From Moringa oleifera (Eukaryota > Streptophyta > Magnoliopsida > Brassicales > Moringaceae), in the NCBI GenBank assembly GCA_021397835.1, contig JAJFZO010000771.1:1-64000 (forward strand): a stretch of DNA of 64,000 nucleotides. Direction: 5' to 3'. The notes beneath the pieces were generated by a model, which was not told the origin of the DNA, made no database searches, and saw nothing but the letters and a program-made list of their open reading frames with translations. A program made the position numbers and the translations under genes. Of the stretch, positions 35,348 through 50,000 are shown one piece after another; the stretch's first letter is position 1; every line of letters begins with the position of its first letter.

Positions 35348-35380
<33 letters not shown>
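35347..35380. repeat. (TA)n tract at a fixed position in a subset of B units
   Basis: In about 13 of 50 units the T-rich tract after 'caaactcctaat' is replaced by (TA)n: near 35347, 37970, 38820 (short), 39392, 41695, 44022, 46056 (short), 48249, 51270, 54141, 58946, 60122 and 62400. Several intervals are about 2.0-2.3 kb, close to four units. Confidence 0.85.
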
Positions 35381-35383
<3 letters not shown>

Positions 35384-38300
35384 TTGGATGATTTACTTTA
35401 TAGCAACTTTAAGACTAATGTTTCTTTTGAGCATGATGTTGCAAAGATTTTGCAAGCAATGATGAAGAAGCAGCAATGGCACGACAATCGATTGTTCCCT
35501 TGCTAACACCAAATATTATTTTCTGCATGGGGGCTTATCCATTTATTGTTAAGGGAGGATTCTACCATCCTTTGTACATACTTATTATCTTGAAAAATAG
35601 CATCTTTATTGGTTATATTTTTCTATACATCATAATGGTATGTTTTTTGGTTGCTTAGCCATAATAGCGATCTAGTACTAGCAGTAGCTGTAGCAATGAA
35701 TTGGTATTTTCTGTTGTTTCTTCTGTAGGTGGAGGTATGGATTCCTACATTTGGGCTTATCTTTTTATTCGTAAACCTCCATTGGTATTATATTTTTTTT
35801 CAACTTTTTTGATTTTTTTATGTTATGAATTTTTTTGATCTGATTATTTATTTTCTAATTTTATTTCTTTCCTCAATTTTCTCAAACATGGTTTCATCTT
35901 GTTAATAAGTTTTTTAGGAATGAAAAGCTACAATCTTCTAATTTTTTTTGGATGGTTTACTTTATAGCAACTCTGAGACTAATATTTCTTTTGAGCACAA
36001 TATTGCCAAGATTCTGTAGGCAATGATGAAGAAGATGCAATGGCAAAACAATCGATTCTTCCCTTGGAAACAACAAATAAGGTTTCTTGCATAGGGGCTT
36101 ACCCATTTATTGCTAACGGAGGATTCTACCATCCCTTGTACATACTTATTATCTTGGAAAACAACACTTTAATTGGTAATATTTTTCTATGCATCATAAT
36201 CATATGTTTTTTTGTTGCTTAGCCGTAGTAGTGATCTAGCACTAGCAGTAGCTGTAGCAATGAACTAATATTTTTTGTTGCTTCTTCGGTAGGTGCAGGT
36301 ATGGATTCCTACATTCGGGCTTATCTTTTTATTGCTAAACCTCCATTGGTATTGGATTGTTTTTTACTTTTTTGATTTTTGAAGTTATAAATTTTCTTGC
36401 TTTGATTATTTATTTTTTAATTTTATTTTTTCACGATTTTTTCATACATACTTTCATCTTGTTAATATGTTTTTTAGGAGAGAAAAGTTACAAACTCCTA
36501 ATATTTTTTTTTTTTGTTTTGGATGGTTCACTTTGTAGCAACTCTGAGACTAGCAGTTGCAGGAGCTATAGCAATAAAGTGGTATTTTTTGTTGCTTGTT
36601 CGGTACGTGTAGGTATGGATTCCAACATTCGGGCTTATCTTTTTGTTATTAGACCTCCATTGGTATTGCATTCTTTTCAACTTTTTTGATTTTTTATGTG
36701 ATAAATTTTCTTGATTTGATTATTGATTTTTCAATTTTATTTTTTTCCTTGATTTTCTCACACTTACTTTCATCTTGTTAATATGTTTTTTAGGAACGAA
36801 AAGTTACATACTCCTAATATTTTTTTTTTTTTGTTTTGGATGGTTCACTTTATAGCAACTCTGAGACTAATGTTTTTTTCAGCACGATGTTGCCAAGATT
36901 TTGTAGGCAATGATGAAGAAAGAGCAATGGCAGGACAGTCGATTGTTCCCTTTATAACTTCAATTAATGTTTCGTGCAAGGGGGCTTATCCATTTATTGT
37001 TAAGGGAGGATTCTACCATCCCTTGTACATACTTATTATCTTGAAAAATATGACCTTTATCGGCAATATTTTTCTATGCATTATAATCTTATGTTTTTTT
37101 GTTGCTTAGCTACGGCAGTGATCTAGCACTAGTGGTAGCAGTAGTTGTAGTAATGAATTGATATTTTTGTTGCTTCTTCGGTAAGTGTCTGTGTGGATTC
37201 CTACATTTAGGCTTATCTTTTTATTGTTAAACCTCCATTGATATTGGATTTTTTTCAATTTTTTGATTTTTTAAGTTGTAAATTTTCTTGATTTGATTAT
37301 TGATTTTCTAATTTGATTTTTTTCCTCGATTTTTTCAAACAGGCTTTCATCTTGTTAACATGTTTTTTAGGAATCAAAAGTTACAAATTCCTAATTTGTT
37401 TTTTTGTTCTGGATGGTTTAGTTTATAGCAATTCTGAGACTAATGTTTCTTTTGAGCATAATGTTGCCAAGATTCTGTAAGCAATGATGAAGAAGAAGCA
37501 GTGGCAGGATAACCAATTGTTCCCTTGGTAGCACCAAATAAGGTTTTGTGCAAGGGAGCTTATCCATTTATTGTTAAGGGGGCATTCCACCATCCCTTGT
37601 ACGTACTTATTATCTTGGAAAATAGCACCTTTATCGGTAATATTTTTTTATGCATCATAATTGTATGTTTTTTTTTGTTGCTTAGCAATAGCAGTGATCT
37701 AGCACTAGCACTAGCAGTAGCTATAGCAATAAAATGGTATTTTTTGTTGCTTCTTCGGTAGGTGCAGGTATGGATTCCTACATTGGGGCTTATCTTTTTA
37801 TTGTTAAACCTCCATTGGTATTAGATTTTTTTCAACTTTTTTTATTTTTTATGTTGTAAATTTTTTTGATTTGATTATTTATTTTTTAATTTTATTTTTT
37901 TCTCGATTTTTTGATACATGCTTTCATCTTGTTAATTTGTTTTTTAGGAATGAAAATTTACAAACTCCTAATATATATATATATATAGTTTTGAATGGTT
38001 TACTTTATAGCAGCTCTTAAACTAATGGTTATTTTGAGCACGATCTTGTAAAGATTCTGCAAGCAATGATAAAGAAGGAGTAATGGCACGATAATCGATG
38101 GTTTTCTTTGTAACTTCAAATATGGTTTTCTACATGGGGGCTGATCCATTTATTGTTAAGGGAAGGATTCTACCATCCTTGTACATACATATTATCTTGA
38201 ATAATAGCACCTTTATCGGCAATATTTTTCTATGCATTATAATTGTATGTTTTTCTGTTGCTTAACCGCAGCAGTGATCTAGCATTAATAGTAGCAGTAT

Positions 38301-39389
38301 CTGTAGCAATGAACTGGTATTTTTGGTTGCTTCTTCGTTAGGTGCAGGTATGGATTCTTACATTTGGGCTTATCCTTTTATTGTTAAACCTTCATTGGTA
38401 TTAGATTTTTCTTCAACTTTTTTGATTTTTTATGTTATAAATTTTCTTGATTTCATTATTTATTTTTTAATTTTATTTTTTCTTAGATTTTCTCAGACAT
38501 CCTTCATCTTGTTAATATATTTTTTAGGAATCAATAGTTACAATCTTTTAATATTTAATTTTGGTTTTGGATGGTTTAATTTATAGCAATTCTGAGACTA
38601 GTGTTTCTTTTGAGCATGAAGTTGCCAAGATTTTGCAGGCAATGATGAAGAAGAAGCAATGGCAAAATAATTGATTTGTCCCTTAGCAAGATAATCGAAC
38701 TTGCCAAGATTTTCTTGATTTGATGATTTATTTTTAATTTTAATTTTTTCCTCATGTTTCTCAGACATGCTTTCGTCTTGCAAATATGTTTTTTAGAAAT
38801 GAAAATTTTTTCAAACTCTTAATATATATATTTTTTGATTTGGACGGTTTACTTTATAGCAATTTTGAGACTAATGTTTCTTTTCAGCACGATGTTGCCA
38901 ACATTCTGTAGGCAATGATGAAGAAGGAGCAATGGGAGGACAGTTCATTGTTCCTTTGGTAACTTCAAATAATGTTTCCTACATGGGGGCTTATCCTTTT
39001 ATTGTTAGCGGAGGATTTTACCATCCCTTCTACATACTTATTAACTTGGAAAATAACACCTTTATTGGTAATATTTTTTACGCATGATAACTGTATGTTT
39101 TTTTGTTGCTTAGTCGTAGTAATGATCTAGCCAACATTAGCAGCAGCCGTAGCAATGAACAGGCATTTTTTGTCCTTCTTCGATAGGTGCAGGATTCCTA
39201 CATTCAGGCTTATCTTTTTATTGTTAAACCTCCATTGGTATTGGACTTTTTTTCTAGTTTTTTGATTTTTTATGTTTTAAATTTTCTTGATTTGATTATT
39301 TATTTTCTAATTTTATTTTTTTCCTTATTTTTCTCAAACACGCTTTCATCTTGCAAATATGTTTTTTAGGAATGAAAATTTACAAACTC

Positions 39390-39432
<43 letters not shown>

Positions 39433-41694
39433 TTGGATGGTTTACTTTATAGCAATTCTGAGACTAATGTTTCTTTTCAGCACGATGTTCCCAACATTCT
39501 GCATGCAACGATGAAGAAGTAGCAATGGCACGACAATCGATTGTTCCCTTGGTAACTTCAAATAATGTTTCCTATATGGAAGCTTATCCATTTATTGTTA
39601 AAGGAGGATTCTACCATCCTTTGTACATACTTATCATCGTGAAAAATAGTATGTGTATTGGTAATATTTTTCTATGCATCATAATCTTATGTTTTTTTGT
39701 TGCTTAGCAATAGCAGTGATTTAGCATTAGCATTAGCAGTGGCAGTAGCTATAGCGATAAAATGACATTTTTTGTTGCTTCTTTGGTAGGTGCACGTATG
39801 GGTTCCAACATTTAGGCTTATCTTTTTATTATTAAACCTCCATTGGTATTTGATTTTTTTTCAACTTTTTTAATTTTTTATGTTATAAATTTTCTTGATT
39901 TGATCATTTACTTTCTAATTTTATTTTTTTTCTTGATTTTTTCAGACATATTTTTATCTTGTTAATATGTTTTTTTGGAATGAAAATTGACAAGATCCTA
40001 ACACACTTTTTTTTTTTTTTTTGTTTTGGATGCTTTACTTTATAGCAATTCTAAGACTAATATTTCTTTTTGGCACAATGTTGCCATGATTCTGTAAGTA
40101 ATGATGAAGATTGAGCAATGGCAGGACAATTGATTGTTCCCTTGGTAACTTCAAAAAATGTTTCCCTACATGGGGGGCTTATCCGTTTATTGTTAAGGGA
40201 GGATTGTACCATCAGTTATGCATACTTATTATCTTGGATAATAACACCTTTATCGGTAATATTTTTCTATGCGTCATAATCATATGTTTCTTTCTTGCGT
40301 AGCCGTAGCAGTGATCTAGCACCAGCATTAAGAGTAAGTGTAGCAACGAACTGGTATTTTTTTGTTGCCTTTTCAGTAGGTACAGGTTTGGATTCCTACA
40401 TTCGGACTTACCTTTTTATTGTTAAACCTCCATTGGTATTGGAATTTTTTCAACTTTTCTGATTTTTCATGTTATTAATTTTCTTGATTTTATTTTGTTT
40501 TTTTCTCGATTTTTTCAGACATACTTTCATCTTGTTAATATGTATTTCAACATTGAAAATTTACAAACACCTAACATTTTTTTTAGATGGTTCACTTTAT
40601 AGCAATCATAAGACTAATGTTGCCAAGATTCTGCAAGCAATGATGAAGAAGAAGCAATGGGAGGACAATCGATTGTTCCCTTGGTCACTTCAAATAAAGT
40701 TTTCTACATGGGGGCTTATCCATTTATTGTGAAGGGAGGATTCTACCATTCCTTGTACATGCTTATATCTTGAAAAATAGCACCTTTATCGGTAATACTT
40801 TTTTACACATCATAATCGCATGTTTTTTTGCTGCGTAGCTGTAGCACTGATCTAGCACCAGCACTAGTACTACCGTAACAATGACCCGGTTTTTTTGTTG
40901 CTGCTTTGGTAAGTGCAGGTATGGATTCCTGCCTTTGGGGTTATCTTTTAATTGTTAAGCCTACATTGGTATTGGATTTTTTCAACTTTTTTGATTTTTT
41001 ATGTTATGAATTTTCTTAATTTGGTTATTTATTTTACAATTTTATTTTTTCCTTGATTTTCTCAGACATGCGTTCATCTTGTAAATATGGTTTCTAGGAA
41101 TGAAAATTTACAAACTCTTATTTTTTTTTTTTGTTTTGGATAGTTTACTTTATAGCAATTCTCAAACTAATGTTTCTTTTCAGCACGATGTTGCCAACAT
41201 TTTGCAGGCAATTACGAAGAGGTAGCAATGACAGGATAATCAATTGCTCCCTTGGTAACTTCAAATAATATTTCTTACATGGGGACTTATCCATTTATTG
41301 TTAAGGGAGGATTCTACCATCCCTTGTACATACTTATTATTTTGAAAGATAGCACCTTTGTTGGTAATATTTTTGTACGCATCATAATCGTATTTTTTTT
41401 TACTTAGCCGTAGCTCTGATCTTGCACCAGCACTAGCAATAGCGGTGGCAATGAACTGGTATTTTTTGTTGCTTCTTCAATAAGTGCAGGTATGGATTCC
41501 TACCTTTGGGCTTATATTTTTATTGTTAAACCTCCATTGGTATTGGATTTTATTCTACTTTTTAAATTTTTTATGTTATAAATTTTCTTGATTTGATTAT
41601 TTATTTTTTAATTTTCTTCTTTTTCCTCGATTTTCTCACACATGTTTTTACCTTGTAAATATGTTTTTTCGTAATGAAAATTTACAAACTTCAA

Positions 41695-41728
<34 letters not shown>

Positions 41729-44017
41729 ATATTTATTTATTTTGGATGGTTTACTTTATAGCAATTCTAAGGCTAATGTTTCTTTTCATCACGATGTTGC
41801 CAAGATTTTGTAGGCAATGATGAAGAAGTAACAATGGTAGGACAATCAATTGTTCCCTTGGTAACTTCAAGTAACGTTTCCTACATGGGGCTTTACCATT
41901 TGTTGTTAAGGGAGGATTCTACCATCTTTTGTACATACTTATTATCTTGAAAAATAGCACTTTATCGGTAATGTTTTTCTACGCATCATAATCTTATGTT
42001 TTTTGTTACTTAGCAATAGCAGTGATCTAACACTAGCAGTTGCAGTAACTATAGCAATAAAATGGTATTTTTTGTTGCTTGTTCGGTACGTGCAGGTATG
42101 GATTCCAACATTAGGGCTTATCTTTTTGTTATTAAACCTCCATTGGTATTGCATTCTTTTCAACTTTTTTGATTTTTTATGTGATAAATTTTCTTGATTT
42201 GATTATTTATTTTCCAATTTTATTTTTTTCCTTGATTTTCTCACACTTACTTTCATCTTGTTAATATGTTTTTTAGGAATGAAAATTTACAAACTCCATT
42301 TTTTTTTTGTTTTGGATGGTTTACTTTATAGCAATTCTGATGCTAATGTTTCTTTTCATCACGATGTTACCAAGATTTTGCAGGGAATGATGAAGAAGTA
42401 GCAATGGTAGGACAATCGATTGTTCCCTTGATAACTTCAAATAAAGTTTCCTACATGGGGGCTTATCCATTTATTGTTAAGGGAGGATTCTACTATCTTT
42501 TGTACATACTTATTATCTTGAAAAATAACACCTTTATCGGTAATGTTTTTCTACGCATCATAATCTTATGTTTTTTGTTACTTAGCAATAGCAGTGATCT
42601 AACACTCACTAGCAGTTGTAGTAGCTATAGCAATAAAATGGTATTTTTTGTTGCTTGTTCGGTACGTGCAGGTATGGATTCCAACATTCGGGCTTATCTT
42701 TTTGTTATTAAACCTCCATTGGTATTGCATTCTTTTCAACTTTTTTGATTTTTATGTGATAAAATTTCTTGATTTGATTATTTATTTTTCAATTTTATTT
42801 TTTTCCTTGATTTTCTCACACTTACTTTCATCTTGTTAATATGTTTTTTAGGAATGAGAATTTACAAACTCTTAATATTTTCTTTTTTGTTTTTGATGGT
42901 TTACTTTATAGCAACTCTGAGACTAATGTTTCTTTTTAGCACGATGTTGCCAACATTCTGTAGGCAATGATGAAGAGGTAGCAATGGCAAGACAATCGAT
43001 TGCTCCCATGTTAACATCAAATAATGTTTCCTACATGGGGGTTTATCCATTTATTGTTAAGGAAGGATTCTACCATCCTTTGTTTTTACTTATTATCTTG
43101 AAAAATAGCACCTTTGTCGGTAATATTTTTTTATGCATCATAAAAGTATGTTTTTTTGTTTCTTAGCCGCGGCACTGATCTTGCACCAGCACTAGCAGTA
43201 GCGGTAGGAATGAACTGGTATTTTTTGTTGCTTCTTCGGTAGGTGCAGGTATGGATTCCAACATTCGGGCTTATCTTTTTATTCTCAAACCACCATTGGT
43301 ATTAGATTTTTTGTCAACTTTTTTGATTTTTTATGTGATAAATTTTCTTGATTTGATTATTTATTTTTTAATTTTATTTTTTTCTACGATTTTCTCAGAC
43401 TTGCTTTCATCTTGTTAATATGATTTTTAGGAATGAAAATTTACAAACTCCTAACATTTTTTTTTGGATTGTTTACTCTATAGCAACTTAGAGACTAATG
43501 TTTCTTTTCAGTACGATGTTGCTAAGATTTTGCACGCAATGATGAAGAAGTAGCAATGGCAGGACAATCGATTGATCTCTTGGTAACTTCAAATAATGTT
43601 TCCTACATAGGGGCTTATCCATTTACTATTAAGGGAGGATTTTACCATCCCTTGTACATACTTATTATCTTGAAAAATAGCACCTTTATCAGTAATATTT
43701 TTCTATTCATCATAATCTTATATTTTTTGTTACTTAGCAATAACAGTGATCTAACACTAGTAGTACAACTATAGCGGTAAAATGGTATTTTTTGTTGCTT
43801 CTTCTGTAGGTGCCGGTGTGGATTCCAACATTCAGGCTTATCTTTTTATGGTTAAACCTTCATTGGTATTGGATTTTTTTTTCAACTTTTTTGATTTTTT
43901 TATGTGATAAATTTTCGTTGTTTGATTATTTATTTTCCAATTTTATTTTTTTCCTCAATTTTCTTAGACTTGCTTTCGTCTTCTTAACATGTTTTTCAGG
44001 AATGAAAATTTACAAAC

Positions 44018-44056
<39 letters not shown>

Positions 44057-47000
44057 TGTTTTGGATGGTTTACTTTATAGCAACTTTTTGAATAATGTTT
44101 CTTTCAGCACGATATTGCCAACATTCTGTAGGCAATGATGAAGGCGTAGCAATGGCAGGACAATCGATTGCTCTCTTGGTAACTTCAAATAATGTTTTCT
44201 ACATGGGGGCTTATCCATTTATTGTTCAGGGAGGATTCTACCATCCCTTGTACATACTTATTATCTTGAAAAATAACACCTTTATTGGTAATATTTTTTC
44301 ATGCATCATAATCGTGTGTTTTTTTGTTGCTTAGCCTTTACTTTATTGCAACTCTGAGACTAATGTTTCTCTTCAGCATGATGTTGCCAACATTCTGTAG
44401 GCAATGATGAAGAGGTAGTAATGGCAAGACAATCAATTGCTCCCATGGTAACTTCAAATAATGTTTTGTACATGAGAGTTTATCCATTTATTGTTAAGAG
44501 AGGATTCTACCATCCCTTGTACATACTTATTATCTTGAAAAATAACACCTGTGTCTGTAATTTTTTTTATGCATCATAATCGTATGTTTTTTTGTTACTT
44601 AGCCGCAGCACTGATTTGTCACCAGCACTAGCAGTAGCCGTAGCAATGAACTGGTATTTTTTGTTGCTTTTCGATAGGTGCAAGTATGGATTCCTACCTT
44701 CGGGCTTATATTTTTTTTATTGTTAAACCTCCATTGGAATTTGATTTTTTTTTTTGCTTTTTTAATTTTTTAAGTTATAAATTTTCTCGATTTGATTATT
44801 TATTTTTAAATTTTCTTTTTCTCCTCGATTTTCTCACACATGTTTTTATCTTGAAAATATGTTTTTTAGGAATGAAAATTTACAAACTCCAATTTTTTTT
44901 TATTTTTTTTTTTGTTTTGGATGGTTTACTTTACAGCAATTCTGATGCTAATGCTTCTTTTCATCACGATGTTACCAAGATTTTGCAGGGAATGATGAAG
45001 AAGTAGCAATGGTAGGACAATCGATTGTTCCCTTGATAACTTCAAATAAAGTTTCCTACATGGGGGCTTATCCATTTATTGTTAAGGGAGTATTCTACCA
45101 TCCTTTATAGATACTTATTATCTTGAAAAATAGCTCCTTTATTGGTAATATTTTGTTATGCATCATAATCTTATGTTTTTTGTTACTTAGCAATAGCAGT
45201 GATCTAACACTAGCAGTAGCAGTAGCCATAGCAATAAAATGGTATTTTGTTTCTTTTTCGGTAGGTGCAAGTATGGATTCCAACATTCGGGTTTATCTTT
45301 TTGTCGTGAAACCTCCATTGGTATTGCATTCTTTTCAACTTTTTTGATTTTTTATATGATAAGTTTTATTGATTTAATTACTTATTTTCTAATTTTATTT
45401 TTTTCCTCGATTTTCTCATTCTTACTTTCATCTTGTTAATATGATTTTTAGGAATGAAAATTTACAAACTCTTAATATTTTGTTTTTCGTTTTGGATGGT
45501 TTACTTTATAGCAACTCTAAGACTAATGTTTCTTTTCAGCACGATGTTGCCAAGATTTTGCACGCAATGATGAAGAAGTAGCAATGACAGCACAATCGAT
45601 TGTTCCTTTGGTAACTTCACATAGTGTTTCCTACATGGGGGCTTATCCAGTTATTGTTAAGGGAGGATTCTACCATCCCTTGTGCATACTTATTATCTTG
45701 AATTATATCACTTTTATCGGTAATATTTTTCTATGCATCATAATCTTATGTTTTTTTGTTGCTTAGCAATAGCAGTGATCTAGCACTAGTAGTAACAATA
45801 ACTATAGCAATAAAATGGTATTTTTTGTTGCTTCTTCGGTGGGTGTAGGTATGGATTCCAACATTTGGGCTTATGTTTTTATTGTTAAACCTCCATTAGT
45901 ATTGGATTTTTTTTTTAACTTTTTTGATTTTTTATGTGATAAATTTTATTGATTTGATTATTTATTTTCCAATTTTATTTTTTTTTTCTCGATTTTCTGA
46001 TACTTGCTTTCATCTTGTTAATATGTTTTGTACGAATGATAATTTACAAACTGCAAATATATATATTTTTTGTTTTGGATGGTTTTCTTTATAGCAACTC
46101 TGAGACTAATGTTTCTTTTCAGCACGATGTTGCCAAGATTTTGCATGCAATGATGAAGAAGTAGCAATGGCAGGACACTCGATTGTTCCTTTGGTAACTT
46201 TGAATAGTGTTTCCTACATGGGGGCTTATCCATTTATTGTTAAGGGAGGATTCTACCATCCATTGTGCATATTTATTATCTTGAATAATAGCACTTTTAT
46301 CGGTAATATTTTCCTATGCTTCACATTCTTACGTGTTTTTGTTGCTTAGCAATGGCAGTGATCTAGTACAAGCAGTAGCAGTAGCTATAGCAATAAAATG
46401 GTATTTTTTTTTTGCTTTTTCGGTGGGTGCAGGTATGGATTCCAACAGTCGGGCTTATCTTTTTATTGTTAAACCTCCATTGGTCTTAGATTTTTTTCAA
46501 CTTTTTTGATTTTTTACGTTATAATTTTTTTATTTGATTATTTATTTGCCAAATTTATTTTTTTCCTCGATTTTGTCAGACTTGCTTTCATCTTGTTAAT
46601 ATGTTTTTTAGGAATGAAAATTTACAAACTCCTAATTTTTTTTTTGTTTTGGATGGTTTACTTTATAGTAACTCTGAGACTAATGTTTCTTTTCAGCATG
46701 ATGTTGCCAACATTCTACAGGCATTGATGAAGAAGTAGCAATGGCAGGAGAATCGATTGCTCCCTTTGTAACTTCAAATAATGTTTCCTACATGAGATCT
46801 TATCCATTTATTGTTAAGGGAGGATTCTACCATCCCTTGTACATACTTATCATCTTGGAAAATAGCACCATTGCCAGTAATATTTTTCTACACATCATAA
46901 TCGTATATTTTTTTTATTGCTTAGCTGTAGTAATGAACTGGTATTTTTTTTTTTGCTTTTTCGGTGGATGCAGGCTTGGATTTCTACATTCGGGCTTATC

Positions 47001-50000
47001 TTTTTACTGTTAAACTGGCTTTGGTATTGGATTTTTTTCAACTTTTTTGGTTTGATTATTCATTTTCTAATTTTATTATTTTCCTCGATTTTCTCAGACA
47101 TGCTTTAATTCTCTTAATATGTTTTTTAGGAATGAAAATTTACAAACTACTATTTTTTTTTTTTCGTTTTGGTTGATTTACTTTATAGTAATTCTAAGAC
47201 TAATGTTTCTTTTCAACACGATGTTGCCAAGATTCTGTAAGCAATGATGAAGAAGGAGCAATGGCACGACAATCGATTGTTTCCTTGGTAACTTCAAATA
47301 ATGTTTCCTATATAGGGGCTTATCCATTTATTGTTAAAGGAGAATTCTACCATCCCTTGTACATACTTATTATCTTGGAAAATGGCACCTTTATACGTAA
47401 TATTTTTTGACGCATCATAATCGTATGTTTTTTTGTTCCTTAGCCGTAGTGGTGATCTAGCACCAGCAGTAGTAGTAGCCGTAGCAATGAACTGTATTTT
47501 TTATTGCTTCTTCGGTAGGTGCAGGTATGGATTCCGACATTCGAACTTATCTTTTTATTGTTAAACCTCCATTGGTGTTGGATTATTTTCAATTTTTTGA
47601 TTTTTTATGTTATAAATTTTCTTAATTTGATTATTTATTTTTGAATTTACTTTTTTCCTCATTCTTCTTAGACATGCTTTCATCTTGTTAATATGTTTTT
47701 TAGGAATGAAAAGTTACAAACTTCTAATATAATTTTTTGTTTTGTTTTCGATGGTTTACTTTAAGCACGATGTTGCCAAGATTCTGCACGCAATGATGAA
47801 GGAAGAGCACAGACAAGACAATCGATTGTTCCCTTGGTAATATCAAATAATGTTTCCTATGATGGGGCTTATCCATTTATTGTTAATGTTATCTTGAAAA
47901 ATAACACGTTTATCGATAATATTTTTCTATGCATCATAGTCATATGTTTTTTTGTTGCTTAGCCGTAGCAGTGATCTAGCACGAGCAATAGCAGTAGCTA
48001 TAGCAATGAACTAGTATTTTTTGTTGCTTCTTTGGTAGGTGTAGGTATGGATTCCTACATACGGGCTTATCTATTTATTGTTGAACCTCCACTGGTATTG
48101 GATTTTTTCAAATTTTTTGATTTTTTATGTTATAAATTTTCTTGATTTGATTATTGATTTTCTAATTTTATTTTTTCCTTGATTTTCTTAGACATGCTTT
48201 CATCTTGTTAATATATTTTTTAGGATTGATAAGTTACAAACTCCTAATAGATATATATATATATTGTTTTGGATGGTTTACGTTATAGTGGCTCTTAGAC
48301 TAACGGTTCTTTTGAGCACGATGTGGCAAAGATTCTGCAAGCAATGATGAAGAAGTAGCAATGGCAGGACAATCGATTGTTCCTTTTGTAGCTTCAAATA
48401 AGGTTTCGTACATGGGGGCTTATCCATTTATTGTTCAGGGAGGATTCTAGCATCCCTTGTACACAATTATTATCTTGGAAAATAACACCTTTGTCGATGA
48501 TATTTTTGCATGCATCATAATCGTATATTTTTTTGTTGCTTAACCGTAGTAGTGATTCAACACTAGCAGTAGTTGTTGTTGTTGCAACGAGTGAGTATTT
48601 TTGTTGCTTCTTCGGTAAGTGCAGGCATGGATTCCTACATTCAGGCTTATCTTTTTATTGTTAAACCCCCATGTTATTAGATTTTTTTCAACTTTTTTCA
48701 TTTTTTATGTTATAAATTTTCTTGATTTGATTATTTATTTTTTATTTTTATTTTTTTCCTCGATTTTCTCAGACGTGCTTTCATCTTGTTATTATATTTT
48801 TTAGTAATCAAAAGTTACAAACTTCTAATATTTATATTTTGTTTTGGATGGTTTAGTTTATAGCAATTTTGAGACTATTGTTTCTTTTGAGCACGATGTT
48901 GCCAAGATTCTGCAAGCAAAGATGAAGAAAGAGCAATGGTAGGACAATCGATTGTTCCCTTAGTAACACTAAATAATGTTTCGTGCATGAGGGCTTATTC
49001 ATTTATTGTCAAGGGATGATTCTACCATCCCTTGTACATACTTATTATCTTGGAAAATAGGACATTTATCGCTAATATTTTTCGATGCATCATAATTGTA
49101 TGTTTTTTTTTTGTTGCTTAGCCATAGCACTAGCATTAGCGGTAGCTATAGCAATGAACTGGTACTTTTCGTTGCTTCTTCAGTAGGTACAGGTGCGGAT
49201 TCCTACATTTGGGCTTATCCATTTATTACTAAGGGAGGATTCTACCATCCCTTGTGCATACTTATTATCTTGAATAATTGCACCTTTATCGGTAATATTT
49301 TTCTATGCATCACAATCTTATTTTTTTTGTTGCTTAGCAATAACAGTGATCTAGCACGAATAGTAGGAGTAGCTATAGCAATAAAATGGCATTTTTTAAA
49401 GCTTATTCGCTGGGTGCAGATATGGATTCCAACATTTGGGCTTATCTTGTTATTGTTAAACCTCCACTGGTATTGGATTTTTTTCAACTTTTTTGATTTT
49501 TTATGTTATAAATTTTCTTGATTTGATTATTTATTTTCTAATTTTTTTCCACGATTTTCTCAGACATTCTTTCACCTTGTTAACATGTTTTTTAGGAATG
49601 AAAATTTACAAACACTTAATATTTTGTTTTTTGGTTTTGGATGGTGTGCTTTATAGCAACTTTGAGAGTATTGTTTCTTTTCAGCATAATGTTGCTAGGA
49701 TTTTGCAGGCAATGATGAAGAATGAGCAATGGCAGGACAATTGATTGTTCTCTTGGTAACTTCAAATAATGTTTTCTACATGAGGGCTTACCCATTTATT
49801 GTTAAGAGAGGATTCTACCATCCCTTGTACATACTTATTATCTTGGAAAATAGCACCTTTATCGGTAATATTTTTCTACGCATAATAATCGTTTGTTTTT
49901 TTGTTGCTTAGTCGTAGCAATGAACTGGTATGGATTTCAACATTCGGGCTTATCTTTTTATTGTTAAACCTCCATTGGTATTGGATTTTTTTAACTTTTT

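Noticed and set aside
49096..49521. 141-codon ORF, the longest in the window
   Set aside because: It arises where a shortened B unit fuses two segments; the frame is not shared by other units and has no recognised domain.
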